Below, one piece after another: positions 1 through 8,445 of a stretch of DNA of 64,000 bases; the stretch's first letter is position 1, and every line of letters begins with the position of its first letter. Location: assembly GCF_000403135.1 (NCBI RefSeq), contig NZ_AQPN01000020.1, forward strand, positions 17,065-81,064. The letters run 5' to 3'. Made by a program: the position numbers and the translations under genes. This DNA is from Arcticibacter svalbardensis MN12-7 (lineage in GTDB: Bacteria; Bacteroidota; Bacteroidia; Sphingobacteriales; Sphingobacteriaceae). The notes beneath the pieces are model-generated. The model saw nothing but the letters and a program-made list of their open reading frames with translations. It was not told the DNA's origin and did no database searches.

Positions 1-270
1 AAATGAACGCTCGCTGAAAAAATCCTGTTTGTGAAATATCGAATGTTTAGGCAATACCTTGATCGCCTTAATTAGTATCTGGTGAAACTCTTCATATTCT
101 TTATCTGAAAGTGAAAAGATTTCGGGTAATATAGCCTGATAAGCAAAAGTAATGTCTCCCTGCATACTGAGTATAGCATCATGTTCTAATTTGGAAATAG
201 GGAGCATCTTTTCGATGGGGATACCTTTCCGGCCTGAGCCTGCTGAATAAAAAACGTTACTGCTCTGCAT
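1..270 (-). CDS. traG: TraG-type conjugation ATPase, N-terminal part (runs off left edge)
   Basis: The frame opens with ATG at 268-270 on the minus strand and stays open to position 1, giving the first 90 residues. They read as the N-terminus of the Bacteroidota conjugative-transposon TraG family (VirB4-like ATPase that powers the type IV secretion channel): a segment like IEKMLPISKLEHDAILSMQG is followed by DITFAYQAILPEIFSLS and then IKVLPKHSIFHKQDFF, the usual order for this family. The ATP-binding motifs lie outside the window. The start overlaps the end of traF by 14 bp, which fits translational coupling in one tra operon. Identification rests on recalled family sequence and gene order. 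Confidence 0.85.
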   Translation of the reverse strand, partial: MQSSNVFYSAGSGRKGIPIEKMLPISKLEHDAILSMQGDITFAYQAILPEIFSLSDKEYEEFHQILIKAIKVLPKHSIFHKQDFFSERSF

Positions 271-586
271 GGTTACTGAGTTTAAAAAATGTTTGACGGG
301 AACGGAACTTCAGGAAAGCAGGGATCCTTCCTTTTGCCCTTTTCTTCATCAGACCATACTGCCCGTAAGTATGACTGAGATGAAAAACGGTCATAAATAA
401 AGTGGCGCCGGATCCCAGCACCAGAAAAAGACAGAGATACATATTGACCCCAGCAATATACAGCAGGGCAAAAAGGATAAGAAGAGTCACCAATCCTACG
501 GCCAGATATGCGATATACTGCCCTTTCAGTCCCTGGAATTCCATGGCTTTATTGATGCCTTTGTTGATCTGATAAACGGAACTCAT
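257..586 (-). CDS. traF: TraF-like conjugation membrane protein (DUF4133)
   Basis: Small inner-membrane component of the Bacteroidota conjugation apparatus, probably VirB3-like. The chosen start gives 109 aa beginning MSSVYQINKGINKAMEFQGL, matching the family's usual N-terminus (INKGINKP-type motif followed by E-F-G-L-K). An upstream in-frame ATG at 631 would add 15 residues but lies inside a stem-loop, so I prefer 586. Two adjacent hydrophobic segments (about residues 25-65) form a hairpin, followed by a basic tail. It lies between traE and traG in the conserved order; its stop overlaps the traG start. Confidence 0.85.
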   Translation of the reverse strand: MSSVYQINKGINKAMEFQGLKGQYIAYLAVGLVTLLILFALLYIAGVNMYLCLFLVLGSGATLFMTVFHLSHTYGQYGLMKKRAKGRIPAFLKFRSRQTFFKLSNHAEQ

Positions 587-617
587 AACAATAAAATAAT
601 AAAGAATGATCGAAATT

Positions 618-642
618 GGATCCTTCCGCATGGGAAGGATCC
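618..642. promoter_or_regulatory. Perfect 10-bp stem-loop between traE and traF
   Basis: GGATCCTTCC at 618-627 is perfectly complementary to GGAAGGATCC at 633-642, with a 5-nt loop. It lies just after the traE stop (647) and about 30 nt before the likely traF start on the minus strand. There is no T-tract after it in the direction of transcription, so an mRNA-stability or translation-tuning element is more likely than a full terminator. Confidence 0.55.
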
Positions 643-646
643 GGGA

Positions 647-994
647 CTATATGCCAAAGAAGCTTTTCAATACGGTAGCTACCACCACCAAAAAGATACA
701 GCTGCCAAACCAGGCGGCCGCTACCTGACTGGTATCGGGCTCTCCTCCGCTCCATTTTTGGTACACTTTTACTGCTCCGATCAGGCCGACAACAGCACCC
801 ACAGCATACATCAGACTGGTGCCGGTATCAAAATAACTCTTGACTTTGGTCGTGGCTTCCTGTATACCAGCATTTCCATCACCTCCATCCTGCGCGGAAG
901 CAGTGCTTTCTACAAAAAATATAAAGGCAGCAGCTAAAAGGGATTTAACTTTTGAAGCATGGCCTGCATAAAAAAATTGATTTAGCTTTTTCAT
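647..994 (-). CDS. traE: TraE-like conjugation membrane protein (DUF4134)
   Basis: Small conjugation protein, probably the VirB2/pilin-like component of the Bacteroidota transfer apparatus. From the start at 994 (MKKLNQFFYAGHASK) it has 115 aa: a signal-like hydrophobic stretch ending near STASAQ, a short GDGNAGIQEATTKVKSYFD linker, then two membrane segments. The KVYQKWSGGEPDTSQVAAAW signature between them is typical of DUF4134. An upstream ATG at 1057 would add an unlikely 21-residue leader overlapping the preceding gene, so it was not used. Second gene of the visible tra operon. Confidence 0.85.
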   Translation of the reverse strand: MKKLNQFFYAGHASKVKSLLAAAFIFFVESTASAQDGGDGNAGIQEATTKVKSYFDTGTSLMYAVGAVVGLIGAVKVYQKWSGGEPDTSQVAAAWFGSCIFLVVVATVLKSFFGI

Positions 995-1041
995 CGTTAT
1001 GGGTTTAAACATGAAGATATTTTGAATTAAAAAGCGCGTGG

Positions 1042-1638
1042 TTAGGAAGACCAGCATTGTTCCAGATCCTCCCTGGTAAGCGTAAAGGATAGATTTGCTT
1101 TTGATTGATCCAGGATAAACAGGTTCACCACTTCAATCAGATGACTTTTTGCCACATTTTGATATTTAGAACTGAGCAGCATGAACAGGGATATGAATTC
1201 CTCCCTGACGGCCTCACCGGACATGCTGAACAACGTTTTCAGATCCTGAAGTAAATCAGCAATATTGCCCAGTAACAAATCATCTGTCGCGGGAAGCGGC
1301 TTCTGGCTTGTGGTTGTCAATTCAGACGCTAAACCATTGCTAAGTTCATCATCTTGTTCAGCATCCTCCAGCTGATCAACTTCCCTATCTTCATCCGCTG
1401 GAGCAAAATAAAGTTCTTCAGCTGTTGAAGTAAGCTGACCTTTTTGCTCCATGGCAGCGCCCATTACAGAGCGCTCTGCAGAACGGCCACCAGGGTCAAT
1501 ATGTTGATCGTCCATTTTCCGAATGAATCGTAGCTGTATATCCTTACGAAAGAAAAGAATTAAAATGATCAGATAATAAAGCAATCCTGCCGAAAGGATA
1601 AACAGGATAAAATGTTGCCAGGTGAATTGTGCCATCAT
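1042..1638 (-). CDS. Tra-operon membrane protein of unknown function
   Basis: 198 aa. A single N-terminal membrane segment (about residues 9-30, very rich in Leu and Ile) is followed by a basic anchor (FFRKDIQLRFIRK), a long acidic low-complexity stretch (about residues 75-105) and a helical C-terminal domain. It is the first gene of the visible tra operon and sits where traD lies in CTnDOT-like elements, but I cannot assign it to that family by sequence. Topology and position suggest an accessory factor of the transfer apparatus. It ends 47 bp before the chosen traE start. Confidence 0.6.
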   Translation of the reverse strand: MMAQFTWQHFILFILSAGLLYYLIILILFFRKDIQLRFIRKMDDQHIDPGGRSAERSVMGAAMEQKGQLTSTAEELYFAPADEDREVDQLEDAEQDDELSNGLASELTTTSQKPLPATDDLLLGNIADLLQDLKTLFSMSGEAVREEFISLFMLLSSKYQNVAKSHLIEVVNLFILDQSKANLSFTLTREDLEQCWSS

Positions 1639-1691
1639 TGTCTTGTATTTAGTTTACAAGAGCAAATTTGCAGGCTGATGACAAGGAGATT

Positions 1692-1715
1692 ACTTAGGGG
1701 CCCCTTAGGCTAAGT
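1692..1715. promoter_or_regulatory. Operator-like nested palindrome in the divergent tra/lipoprotein promoter region
   Basis: ACTTAG at 1692-1697 and CTAAGT at 1710-1715 form an inverted repeat around a GGGGCCCC palindrome (1697-1704). The element lies in the 181-bp gap between the divergent starts at 1638 (minus) and 1820 (plus), the natural place for a regulator of the tra operon. No exact TTTG / TAnnTTTG promoter pair was found here. Confidence 0.35.
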
Positions 1716-1819
1716 ATGATTTGTAGTTTGACAACGGTTGCGATAAGCTGATCAAAACCCTTTCTTTGTAATTCTGTTTAACAGCAATATCAATTTAGTT
1801 TCAATATCAATCTTCAAAT

Positions 1820-2368
1820 ATGAAAAAGCTTTTGATTCCCCTGATCTGTTTGCTTATTGCCGGTTGTTCCTCGAAAGAATTAACCCGTGAGCAGGCGCTG
1901 GAACTGATACGCCTGGAGCTAAAATACCCCAAAGTTCTTGATTATGACCTTTATGCTGGAGACCCCAAATACGGCAGAAATGTACTGGATGCAGGCCTTG
2001 AAAAAGAAGGATATGTTAAGGTTAACCGTACTGTAAAACTGGGCGAAATGGGAACAAAACCGATTGTTGAATTTACGCATAAGGCAGAACCATACTTCCT
2101 TCCCACATCTGCTAAAGATAAAAAGATACAGATTCAAAAAGTGAAAATTGCAGATGTAGAACTGACCGCTGTAACAGGATTAAAAATGGTGAATGATAAT
2201 AAAAATGCAGTTGCCGAGTATACCACAACCTACAAGAATTTGACTCCCTTTTCAATATTGATCAATAAAAAACTAGAGCCCGTCAACACTCATAAAGCGT
2301 ATTTATCACTATATGAAGACGGATGGAGAATAGAAAAAAATCCTGGTATGGAATTTCTAGGTAAATGA
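1820..2368 (+). CDS. Putative lipoprotein of unknown function
   Basis: 182 aa. The N-terminus MKKLLIPLICLLIAGCSSKE is a clear lipoprotein signal with lipobox IAGC and the lipidated Cys at residue 16, so it should be membrane-anchored. The rest is a small mixed alpha/beta domain with no catalytic motif I recognise; ELTREQALELIRLELKYPKV near the start looks like a short helical segment. It diverges from the tra operon and is convergent with the RteC-type gene, sharing the strong hairpin just after its stop. Some conjugative elements carry lipoproteins for entry exclusion, but nothing in the sequence proves that here. Confidence 0.6.
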   Translation: MKKLLIPLICLLIAGCSSKELTREQALELIRLELKYPKVLDYDLYAGDPKYGRNVLDAGLEKEGYVKVNRTVKLGEMGTKPIVEFTHKAEPYFLPTSAKDKKIQIQKVKIADVELTAVTGLKMVNDNKNAVAEYTTTYKNLTPFSILINKKLEPVNTHKAYLSLYEDGWRIEKNPGMEFLGK

Positions 2369-2412
2369 GGCTGTTAAACGGAGTGCTGCAAAGCACTCCG
2401 TTTAACAGCCTC
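2367..2412. terminator. Bidirectional terminator-like hairpin, 21-bp perfect stem with GCAA tetraloop
   Basis: Positions 2367-2387 pair perfectly with 2392-2412, leaving a GCAA loop of GNRA type. It starts within the stop codon of the lipoprotein gene and lies between that gene and the convergent RteC-like gene ending at 2435, so it can serve both. There is no long T-tract on either side, so a stability role is also possible. Confidence 0.75.
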
Positions 2413-2434
2413 TAGACTTTCTCACGAAAAGGAA

Positions 2435-3286
2435 TTATTTAGCATCCAGTTCATCCAGCTTTTCCCTAACGTTTTCCATCATCTCTTTCAGAAGTCTTAT
2501 GCTGCCGCTTTTTCGGTAACGTATGCTCTGCGAGAACAGCAGCGAATAATTACCCAATTTCACATCAAAGAGTTTTTCGAAGGTATCGGCAATTTCCTTG
2601 ATATCGACTTTGCCGTAATTGAAGACTCCTGTTAGTTGCAGCCCATAGATCAGCTCCACCAGGTCTATCGCCTTGGCCGTCCAGCGAAGTGTCCTTTTAC
2701 TCTTTGATGAAACCAGCAAGTCATTTGGCTGATTTTCAAGCAGCCGAATTGATTTTTCCAGGTACCCGGTCAGCATGCCGTTGGCCAGAATGCGTGAAAC
2801 CGTATAATCCGCTTCTGTTGAAAGGCGTTCATCACGGTCTATCTTAGAGGTGCTGAAAGAATGTGGTAGATCAAAGCTTCCACGAACAAAAAGTTTTTCG
2901 TCCAGAAAAGAAAAGTTACCCCTGTAGTAATGATATAATGCACTATGGCAGTCATAGAAACGTTTGATAGAAGCCAGTTCTTTTTCATAATGAATGCGTA
3001 TATCATGAGTGCTTCCCTGAGGTTTCTTTAATTCAATCAGGTCTATATAAGAATAGTAAAGTAACAGACTGACAAACCGGGGCTTGATCTCCTTGAAAAA
3101 ATAGATTTCTTCCTGCTGGTCATCAAAACGATAGTCGATCAGCTTATTAGTGAGTTCGGTCAGGGATTCCCTTATCATGGTAACACATTCCCTCCTTTTT
3201 ACAGGATCATATTGAAGCCCTGCATCATCTGCTAATTCGATCCTGCGCACCAGGTTTTTGTAAAGTTGTTCAGCGTAAGTTTTCAT
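2435..3286 (-). CDS. rteC: RteC-family regulator of conjugative-element excision/transfer
   Basis: 283 aa, all helical in appearance. The C-terminal part (about residues 195-280) with LIYGLQLTGVFNYGKVDIKE followed by IADTFEKLFDVKLGNYS matches the RteC domain as I know it. In CTnDOT, RteC is the tetracycline-controlled DNA-binding activator of the excision operon; here no tetracycline-resistance gene or RteA/RteB two-component system is visible, so the inducing signal is unknown. Its place next to the tra operon supports a role in controlling transfer. It is convergent with the lipoprotein gene. The symbol denotes family, not proven orthology. Confidence 0.75.
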   Translation of the reverse strand: MKTYAEQLYKNLVRRIELADDAGLQYDPVKRRECVTMIRESLTELTNKLIDYRFDDQQEEIYFFKEIKPRFVSLLLYYSYIDLIELKKPQGSTHDIRIHYEKELASIKRFYDCHSALYHYYRGNFSFLDEKLFVRGSFDLPHSFSTSKIDRDERLSTEADYTVSRILANGMLTGYLEKSIRLLENQPNDLLVSSKSKRTLRWTAKAIDLVELIYGLQLTGVFNYGKVDIKEIADTFEKLFDVKLGNYSLLFSQSIRYRKSGSIRLLKEMMENVREKLDELDAK

Positions 3287-3533
3287 AGATGTAAATCTTT
3301 AATTTGTGAACATTGCTCCCTGCTTTCTTGTCAAGCCGGAAATAAGCCAATGAAAAACAAATTCAGTATCAGATCTTCGGCTAACTTTAATTCGGGTACA
3401 CCTATGCTTATGCAGTGTAAACGAAATAGCATCATTTCTACCGCCAAATAGACAAATTGCAATTATGCCCATTGTATAACACTGATAATGAATCCGTAAC
3501 AGGAATCTAAACTCTAAATAAAAACGAGAAATT

Positions 3534-3828
3534 AAAAGTGTCCAAGGTTGCTTTTCGGGATCAGTAGCCTATCATTAAATACATCCAGTTTGCATATTTC
3601 AGCCGTTTCAGGGTGTCTTTTATACAGTAAAATTAAATGTTACTGAGTAAAAATTCCACTGAAACGAAACACGAACAAGTCTATAATGGACATCATTTAC
3701 CTGCTCATTTTATCTATTATCGATTTATTTTGCCTCCTCTAAGGACACCTAAAATAATGGACGAATACCTTTCCTGACCGTGAATTGGAGACAATATCTT
3801 ACCTCATTTTGCAACCTTGGACACTTTT
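3534..3828. mobile_element. MITE-like 295-bp element with perfect 18-bp terminal inverted repeats
   Basis: AAAAGTGTCCAAGGTTGC at 3534-3551 recurs as its exact reverse complement at 3811-3828. The DNA between has no open frame of useful length and is AT-rich. A non-coding element of about 300 bp with perfect terminal repeats fits a miniature inverted-repeat transposable element. I see no convincing target-site duplication (left flank GAAATT, right flank TAGAAT), so age or family cannot be told. It fills most of the gap between the RteC-like gene and the Crp-like gene; 3287-3533 holds nothing else I can support. Confidence 0.55.
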
Positions 3829-3874
3829 TAGAATCGCATATTGTCACTTCTTTTGCCGGAATAAATGATATGCG

Positions 3875-4459
3875 ATGAAATTTTCCAATTTTCTAAAAAA
3901 GCTGAGTCGCTTCGGAACCCTAAGTGCTGAGCTAAGTGACATTCTGATTTCCGAATTGAGCGAATACCAGTTTGAGCGGGGAGATCTTTTAGTGAATCCC
4001 AGGGAAGTAAAAAAACATGAAATCTATTATATTGAAAAGGGAATGGTCAGAGGTTGTGACAACTATCGGGGAAAACGCATTTCCATTTGGATTGCAGGCA
4101 GGGACAGCCTCCTGACGGTGCAAAACTTAAAAGGAAGAAGCATTTTTATTGAGCAGATGCATTTTCTACTGGACACCACCCTGTATGTACTAGACCTGGA
4201 AAAAGTCTTAAAACACATTTCAGAATACCCCGAAATGACATCTTTACTGGCCAATATTTTGTATCAAAGCATACTAGAAGGAAAACAAAGAGAACATCTG
4301 TTGCGGCTCTATCCTGAGGACAAAGTACATTATATGGAAAAGAACGATGCCCTGGCGATCAACTCCACCAACCTTGAAGCCATCGCTTCTTATCTTAATC
4401 TTTCCAGAAGGCATTTCATCCGCATCAGAAGTAAGATTCCCAGACGAAAAGATTTCTAA
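3875..4459 (+). CDS. Crp/Fnr-family transcriptional regulator
   Basis: 194 aa, typical of the short Bacteroidota Crp/Fnr subgroup. Residues about 10-110 form the cNMP-binding-type beta-barrel (FERGDLLVNPREVKKHEIYY, then IEKGMVRGCDNYRGKRISIW), followed by a long dimerisation helix and a C-terminal helix-turn-helix (about residues 160-190, NLEAIASYLNLSRRHFIRIR). The classical cAMP-binding Arg-Ser signature is not evident, so the ligand is unknown. It lies upstream of the MauE-like gene in the same orientation, 187 bp away, and may control that locus. Confidence 0.75.
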   Translation: MKFSNFLKKLSRFGTLSAELSDILISELSEYQFERGDLLVNPREVKKHEIYYIEKGMVRGCDNYRGKRISIWIAGRDSLLTVQNLKGRSIFIEQMHFLLDTTLYVLDLEKVLKHISEYPEMTSLLANILYQSILEGKQREHLLRLYPEDKVHYMEKNDALAINSTNLEAIASYLNLSRRHFIRIRSKIPRRKDF

Positions 4460-4646
4460 GGCAACCATATACAGCAATTTCATCGTGCCATTTGTCACCC
4501 TGCAATGTGCCAACAAACAGCGAAATAAACGCCATTTGCCAGCTTAATTTTTGCAGGCCTCCCCTATCTTTATAACAAGGATATCAAACGGTAGATTAAC
4601 GAAATAAGAGATTTCTAATCGCTGGCAGATTACAAATCATGAAAAG

Positions 4647-5123
4647 ATGAATACTATAAGTATGCAAAAACGTCAATGGATATTAGAGATATGTGCTTTT
4701 CTTTTAGCTCTGCTGTTTGTCTACACCGGGATGAGTAAAGCGGTTAACCTGGAAAAATTTCATAACGAAATTAACAATCAACCTTTTAACAATGTATGGA
4801 CTCCGTATCTGACCTTGGGAATACCTGCCTCAGAACTTCTGCTAACTGTGCTGGTTTTATGGCCAAAGACAAGGCTTATTGGTTTTTATGGTTCTTTTCT
4901 ACTGATGGCAACTTTTACGATCTATGTTGCCTTAGTAACATTCAATTTTTACGAGCGTATTCCTTGCGGCTGCGCAACAGCATTTGAAAAACTGAGCTGG
5001 CCTCAGCATTTGATACTGAATTCTTTTTTTATGCTAATAGCCTTAACCGGAATATACATGGAAAGAAAACAAAGAAAAAATATTCATTTATTCGATGCAA
5101 AATCTGATGCCAAAGGCTTATAA
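4647..5123 (+). CDS. MauE/DoxX-family redox-associated membrane protein
   Basis: 158 aa with four predicted membrane segments (about residues 11-31, 53-71, 76-98, 120-137), the MauE/DoxX layout. YTGMSKAVNLEKF after the first segment is the family signature, and IPCGCATAFEKL in the third loop keeps a cysteine pair. MauE-type proteins help form or deliver disulfides to periplasmic partners, as in methylamine dehydrogenase maturation. A small secreted Cys-containing protein follows at once and a TlpA-like thioredoxin is convergent downstream, so the three may form an envelope thiol system (inference). Confidence 0.75.
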   Translation: MNTISMQKRQWILEICAFLLALLFVYTGMSKAVNLEKFHNEINNQPFNNVWTPYLTLGIPASELLLTVLVLWPKTRLIGFYGSFLLMATFTIYVALVTFNFYERIPCGCATAFEKLSWPQHLILNSFFMLIALTGIYMERKQRKNIHLFDAKSDAKGL

Positions 5124-5199
5124 AATATTCTATGCGCAACGAATCAGGGGAAACCGAAAACCTGAAAGAGAGTAGGTGATTTATCTAAAAATTAAAGTT

Positions 5200-5514
5200 A
5201 TGAACAGAGATCACAGTAAGCTCTTAAAAAGAGTACGAATTTCTTTATTTGCATTAACAGCAATGTTAGGCGTAAGCACAGCAATGGCTATGAAGATGGA
5301 GCATAAACGGGCAATCCAGAGCTACAGGTTTATATCTGAGGAACCGAATCGTTATGTTGTTCAGCAAGCAGCATTAGCTGCTGATTCATACGATTGTAAT
5401 ACCAATCCTTCCAGTATTTGTACTATTGAATCAAGCACTGCTCCTGTGTTAATGGGCGGACAATACAAACTTGAAAAAACTTCTTCAAGTTTAACACCGG
5501 GCGTCTTTGAATAG
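5200..5514 (+). CDS. Small secreted two-cysteine protein, DUF6520-like
   Basis: 104 aa from the ATG at 5200 (an upstream in-frame ATG at 5176 adds 8 residues and is less likely). MNRDHSKLLKRVRISLFALT starts a basic, hydrophobic signal peptide ending around VSTAMA. The mature part is about 70 residues with only two cysteines, in DSYDCNTNPSSICTIESS, well placed to form one disulfide. Length, layout and neighbours resemble the DUF6520 group of small Bacteroidota proteins found beside MauE genes. Function unknown. It follows the MauE-like gene by 76 bp and precedes a strong hairpin. Confidence 0.65.
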   Translation: MNRDHSKLLKRVRISLFALTAMLGVSTAMAMKMEHKRAIQSYRFISEEPNRYVVQQAALAADSYDCNTNPSSICTIESSTAPVLMGGQYKLEKTSSSLTPGVFE

Positions 5515-5531
5515 CGTCAATCACCAATGTT

Positions 5532-5565
5532 AAGAGACTGCATCCATGAACAGATGCAGTCTCTT
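5532..5565. terminator. Bidirectional intrinsic terminator
   Basis: AAGAGACTGCATC at 5532-5544 pairs perfectly with GATGCAGTCTCTT at 5553-5565 (13-bp stem, 8-nt loop), followed by ATTTTATAT. It lies between the small secreted protein gene (plus) and the convergent TlpA gene ending at 5578. Confidence 0.85.
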
Positions 5566-5577
5566 ATTTTATATAAT

Positions 5578-7056
5578 CTACATGGCAACGGCCGATTCAA
5601 TGACATTCTTTAATCTTTCTATTCCACCTGTCCGAAGATCAGAATACCGGTTAGAGAATATCTTTCCATTTTTATCGATTAACAATGTCCAGGGACAGCT
5701 GCTTACCTTGTAATGAGCAATAACAGGATCCTTTGTACCTCTCCCTCCTGTATAGAGATTAATAGCATGGTCAGAGGTATACATTTTACTGTCAAGGCTT
5801 TTTAACCAGACAGCTTTGCTGCGATCAATAGAAACCGATATAAAGACCACATCCCTTCTATCTTTAAAGTGTTCTTCAACTGAGGATAGCATATTCGTAA
5901 AATATTTCTTACATGCCCCGCAACCTGAAAACCAGAAATCCATCATCACTACCTTTCCTTTAAAATCGCTTAACTTCACTGTCTTCCCTTCCATATCCTG
6001 AAGAGAAAAGTTATATGCAACGCTTCCCTTTGATAAAGCCCCGTATAACTCCTGTACTTCCCGGGCAAGATAAGGGGTTTGCACCCTCATTATTGCATCT
6101 TCCATTATTTCCGGACTCACTGATGAAGCATTGCGGAGAAGATAAAGTGTAATTAGTTTGTCACGTGCATTTCCGTCAGTATAGTCCGTCAGAATCTGCG
6201 AATAGATTTCAGATTTATCTTCCTTATTCAATACATTAAGTGACATATAACGCTCTATCAGAAACAGCGGGTAATACTTCGATATTGCAATAATTTCAGG
6301 ACGAATGGAGTCTCTGGAGGCAGGTATTGCCGTTTCCTGAAAATCCTTTTCAATTATGCCTGTCCTGAGTTTCAATATTTCAATCTGCCCGATCAGGTCT
6401 GCCTTCAGCAATTCAGATGCATTAAAAGTCAACATGATTTTTAAGCTGCTTATGAGATCTAGTCCCAGCACTTTTTTCTGATCGGTTGTTAGTCTTTCAT
6501 TCTGCACGATCCTGTCGAGCTCCTCACGAAACGCGAATTTAGCTGAGCCCCTACCTTCAAAGATATGTGTATACTGTTTGATGTATTTAGTTCCGAATAC
6601 TTCCATTTCCGGCAAACGTCCCAGCGTATTACTATTGACCATATGATCGGAGGGGATATATGTGGTATCTTTTAGAATATGAACGGTTACACTGTCACCG
6701 GGTTCTATTAGGTATAAGGTAAGCATGTCCAGGTAACGGGTACCAGCCCCTATGCCTTCTTTCTTGCATAAAGAAAAATAGGCTGGTTTGTTGAAGGGAT
6801 CAATCAAAAAATCAAATTCCCCATTTTTAAGGGTAGCGAACTGCTCCTCATGTTGTTTATTCGCATCCGTTATGTTACTCAGCACATTTGAATAAATCAG
6901 CACCCTTAGCGTATCTGAAGGCTTAGCATCGGGCATCACTACCCTGAGGTATGCAGGTCTCAACTTCGCTTCTAGAGACCGGGCAGTTATTACAAAAGGA
7001 AACAATAGCAGAAAAACTGCTAAAGGAAGCGTATATAAATAGTTCTTTTTTTTCAT
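5578..7056 (-). CDS. TlpA-family periplasmic thiol-disulfide oxidoreductase
   Basis: 492 aa with an N-terminal signal peptide (about residues 1-25). The long N-terminal region (to about residue 340) is largely helical with a beta-rich start and is common in Bacteroidota TlpA-like proteins. The C-terminal 140 residues are a thioredoxin fold: VKLSDFKGKVVMMDFWFSGC, then the active-site CGAC near residue 378, and the cis-proline loop SCPWTLLIDKNGK. It probably reduces or isomerises disulfides of envelope proteins. It is the last gene of a SusC-SusD-TlpA operon; its start abuts the SusD stop (shared position 7056). Confidence 0.85.
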   Translation of the reverse strand: MKKKNYLYTLPLAVFLLLFPFVITARSLEAKLRPAYLRVVMPDAKPSDTLRVLIYSNVLSNITDANKQHEEQFATLKNGEFDFLIDPFNKPAYFSLCKKEGIGAGTRYLDMLTLYLIEPGDSVTVHILKDTTYIPSDHMVNSNTLGRLPEMEVFGTKYIKQYTHIFEGRGSAKFAFREELDRIVQNERLTTDQKKVLGLDLISSLKIMLTFNASELLKADLIGQIEILKLRTGIIEKDFQETAIPASRDSIRPEIIAISKYYPLFLIERYMSLNVLNKEDKSEIYSQILTDYTDGNARDKLITLYLLRNASSVSPEIMEDAIMRVQTPYLAREVQELYGALSKGSVAYNFSLQDMEGKTVKLSDFKGKVVMMDFWFSGCGACKKYFTNMLSSVEEHFKDRRDVVFISVSIDRSKAVWLKSLDSKMYTSDHAINLYTGGRGTKDPVIAHYKVSSCPWTLLIDKNGKIFSNRYSDLRTGGIERLKNVIESAVAM

Positions 7057-8435
7057 TAACGTAAATTTTGTTCCATTGTATTATATCGTAATTCATCATC
7101 CGGAATCGGAAATACATACCTCAGGTCTTCCGGCGGCAGTATATATTCTACGCCGTTCACGGTATGACTGATCGACTTTGCAAACCTGGGGTCACTATTC
7201 AACCGCCTGAGATCTTCCCACCTTAATTGCCCGGTATAAGGAAGTTCTTTTCGACGCTCAGTCAATACAATCTTCAAAGCCTCCTCAGCATCAGTAGTAG
7301 AATAGGGCTGAAAGAGCTCTGGCTTAAATCTGTTTTTAAGTAGCTTGTTTAAAATATCAAGTCCTTCGGCGATATGGTTAAGCCGGATATTGGCCTCGGC
7401 ATTAATTAAATAAACCTCATTGGAGGCTAAACCCGCAAACTGCCGGGTACTGCCGGTCAGCGATCCTTTGAATGTCACTCTCCCTGTGCCATAATCCCTG
7501 TAGAAAATCCCTTTCCTGAGATCACCGGGAAGATACTGCTGATACAAATTGGGATTCACAGTATTGCGCGAATCACTCCTGAGGATTCCATATCCAAGGC
7601 TCTCGGCATAAAACAGCATGCCTGGGGGATTGGCAGCAACCGTTGCAAATTGCCTAGAAACAGATTCTGTCAGCGAATTAAAATCAACAAGGGTATTAAA
7701 GGATTGCAATACTTTAGATGAATATATAAGGGCCTGTTCATAGTTCCCCATTGCCAGATGAACCCTGGCGAGCAGCGCCTGCGCAGCCACACCTGATGGG
7801 TGCGTCAAGTGTGAAGGCAATAATGGCAACAAATTTTCAGCTGTGGAAAGATCCTGAATAATCTGCTCATAAACCGTCTTCACCTGCGATCGGGATATGT
7901 TGACATTTACATCCGAACTTAACAATATAGGAATTCCGGGGTCACTTGCGGCGGTTGAAGGAAGATAAGGCTTACTAAAAGTTTGAACCAATCCGTAAAA
8001 CGCAAATGAACGAAAAAACAAGGCACTGCCTTTGATTTCGTTAAGACGGACAAGATCACCGGGCTCAACAGTAATTTTATCTAGTCCGTCCAGTACTATA
8101 TTGGCATAACTTATTTTTTGATAGGAATTCAACCATTCGGCGTTAGAAGACCCTTCAAACACGTCCTTCTTCCAGATGTAGGCATTACGTTCAGTAACCG
8201 TACCTAAAAGCCAATTTGCATCCGTAACCTGAAAGTTATCTGCACCAATCAATCCTATAGAAGGGTAATCCAGATACATGAGTGGGTTGTCCAGCAAAGA
8301 CTGGAAGTCCGCTAATTTAGTTGGTACCAAATCGTTTTTATTTTGTTTGGCATCTAACCAGTCATCTGTTTTGTCACAGCTGCATATCGTTAAAACAAGA
8401 AGCAGTGCAATATGTATTTTCGTTTTCATTTTCAA
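7056..8435 (-). CDS. SusD/RagB-family outer-membrane lipoprotein
   Basis: 459 aa. The signal MKMKTKIHIALLLVLTICSC ends in a lipobox with Cys near residue 20, followed by DKTDDWLDAKQNK, the usual start of SusD proteins (surface-exposed lipoproteins capping SusC channels). The C-terminal region has the family pattern YLINAEANIRLNHIAEGLDI, then LTERRKELPYTGQLRWEDLR and a tail ending in YVFPIPDDELRYN. It follows SusC by 10 bp and runs into TlpA. Substrate is not predictable; the thiol partner hints at peptide rather than glycan (inference). Confidence 0.9.
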   Translation of the reverse strand: MKMKTKIHIALLLVLTICSCDKTDDWLDAKQNKNDLVPTKLADFQSLLDNPLMYLDYPSIGLIGADNFQVTDANWLLGTVTERNAYIWKKDVFEGSSNAEWLNSYQKISYANIVLDGLDKITVEPGDLVRLNEIKGSALFFRSFAFYGLVQTFSKPYLPSTAASDPGIPILLSSDVNVNISRSQVKTVYEQIIQDLSTAENLLPLLPSHLTHPSGVAAQALLARVHLAMGNYEQALIYSSKVLQSFNTLVDFNSLTESVSRQFATVAANPPGMLFYAESLGYGILRSDSRNTVNPNLYQQYLPGDLRKGIFYRDYGTGRVTFKGSLTGSTRQFAGLASNEVYLINAEANIRLNHIAEGLDILNKLLKNRFKPELFQPYSTTDAEEALKIVLTERRKELPYTGQLRWEDLRRLNSDPRFAKSISHTVNGVEYILPPEDLRYVFPIPDDELRYNTMEQNLR

Positions 8436-8445
8436 AAATTAAGGG

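Noticed and set aside
3266..3451. 61-codon plus-strand frame starting inside the rteC start
   Set aside because: Overlaps the rteC 5' end and lacks protein-like features.
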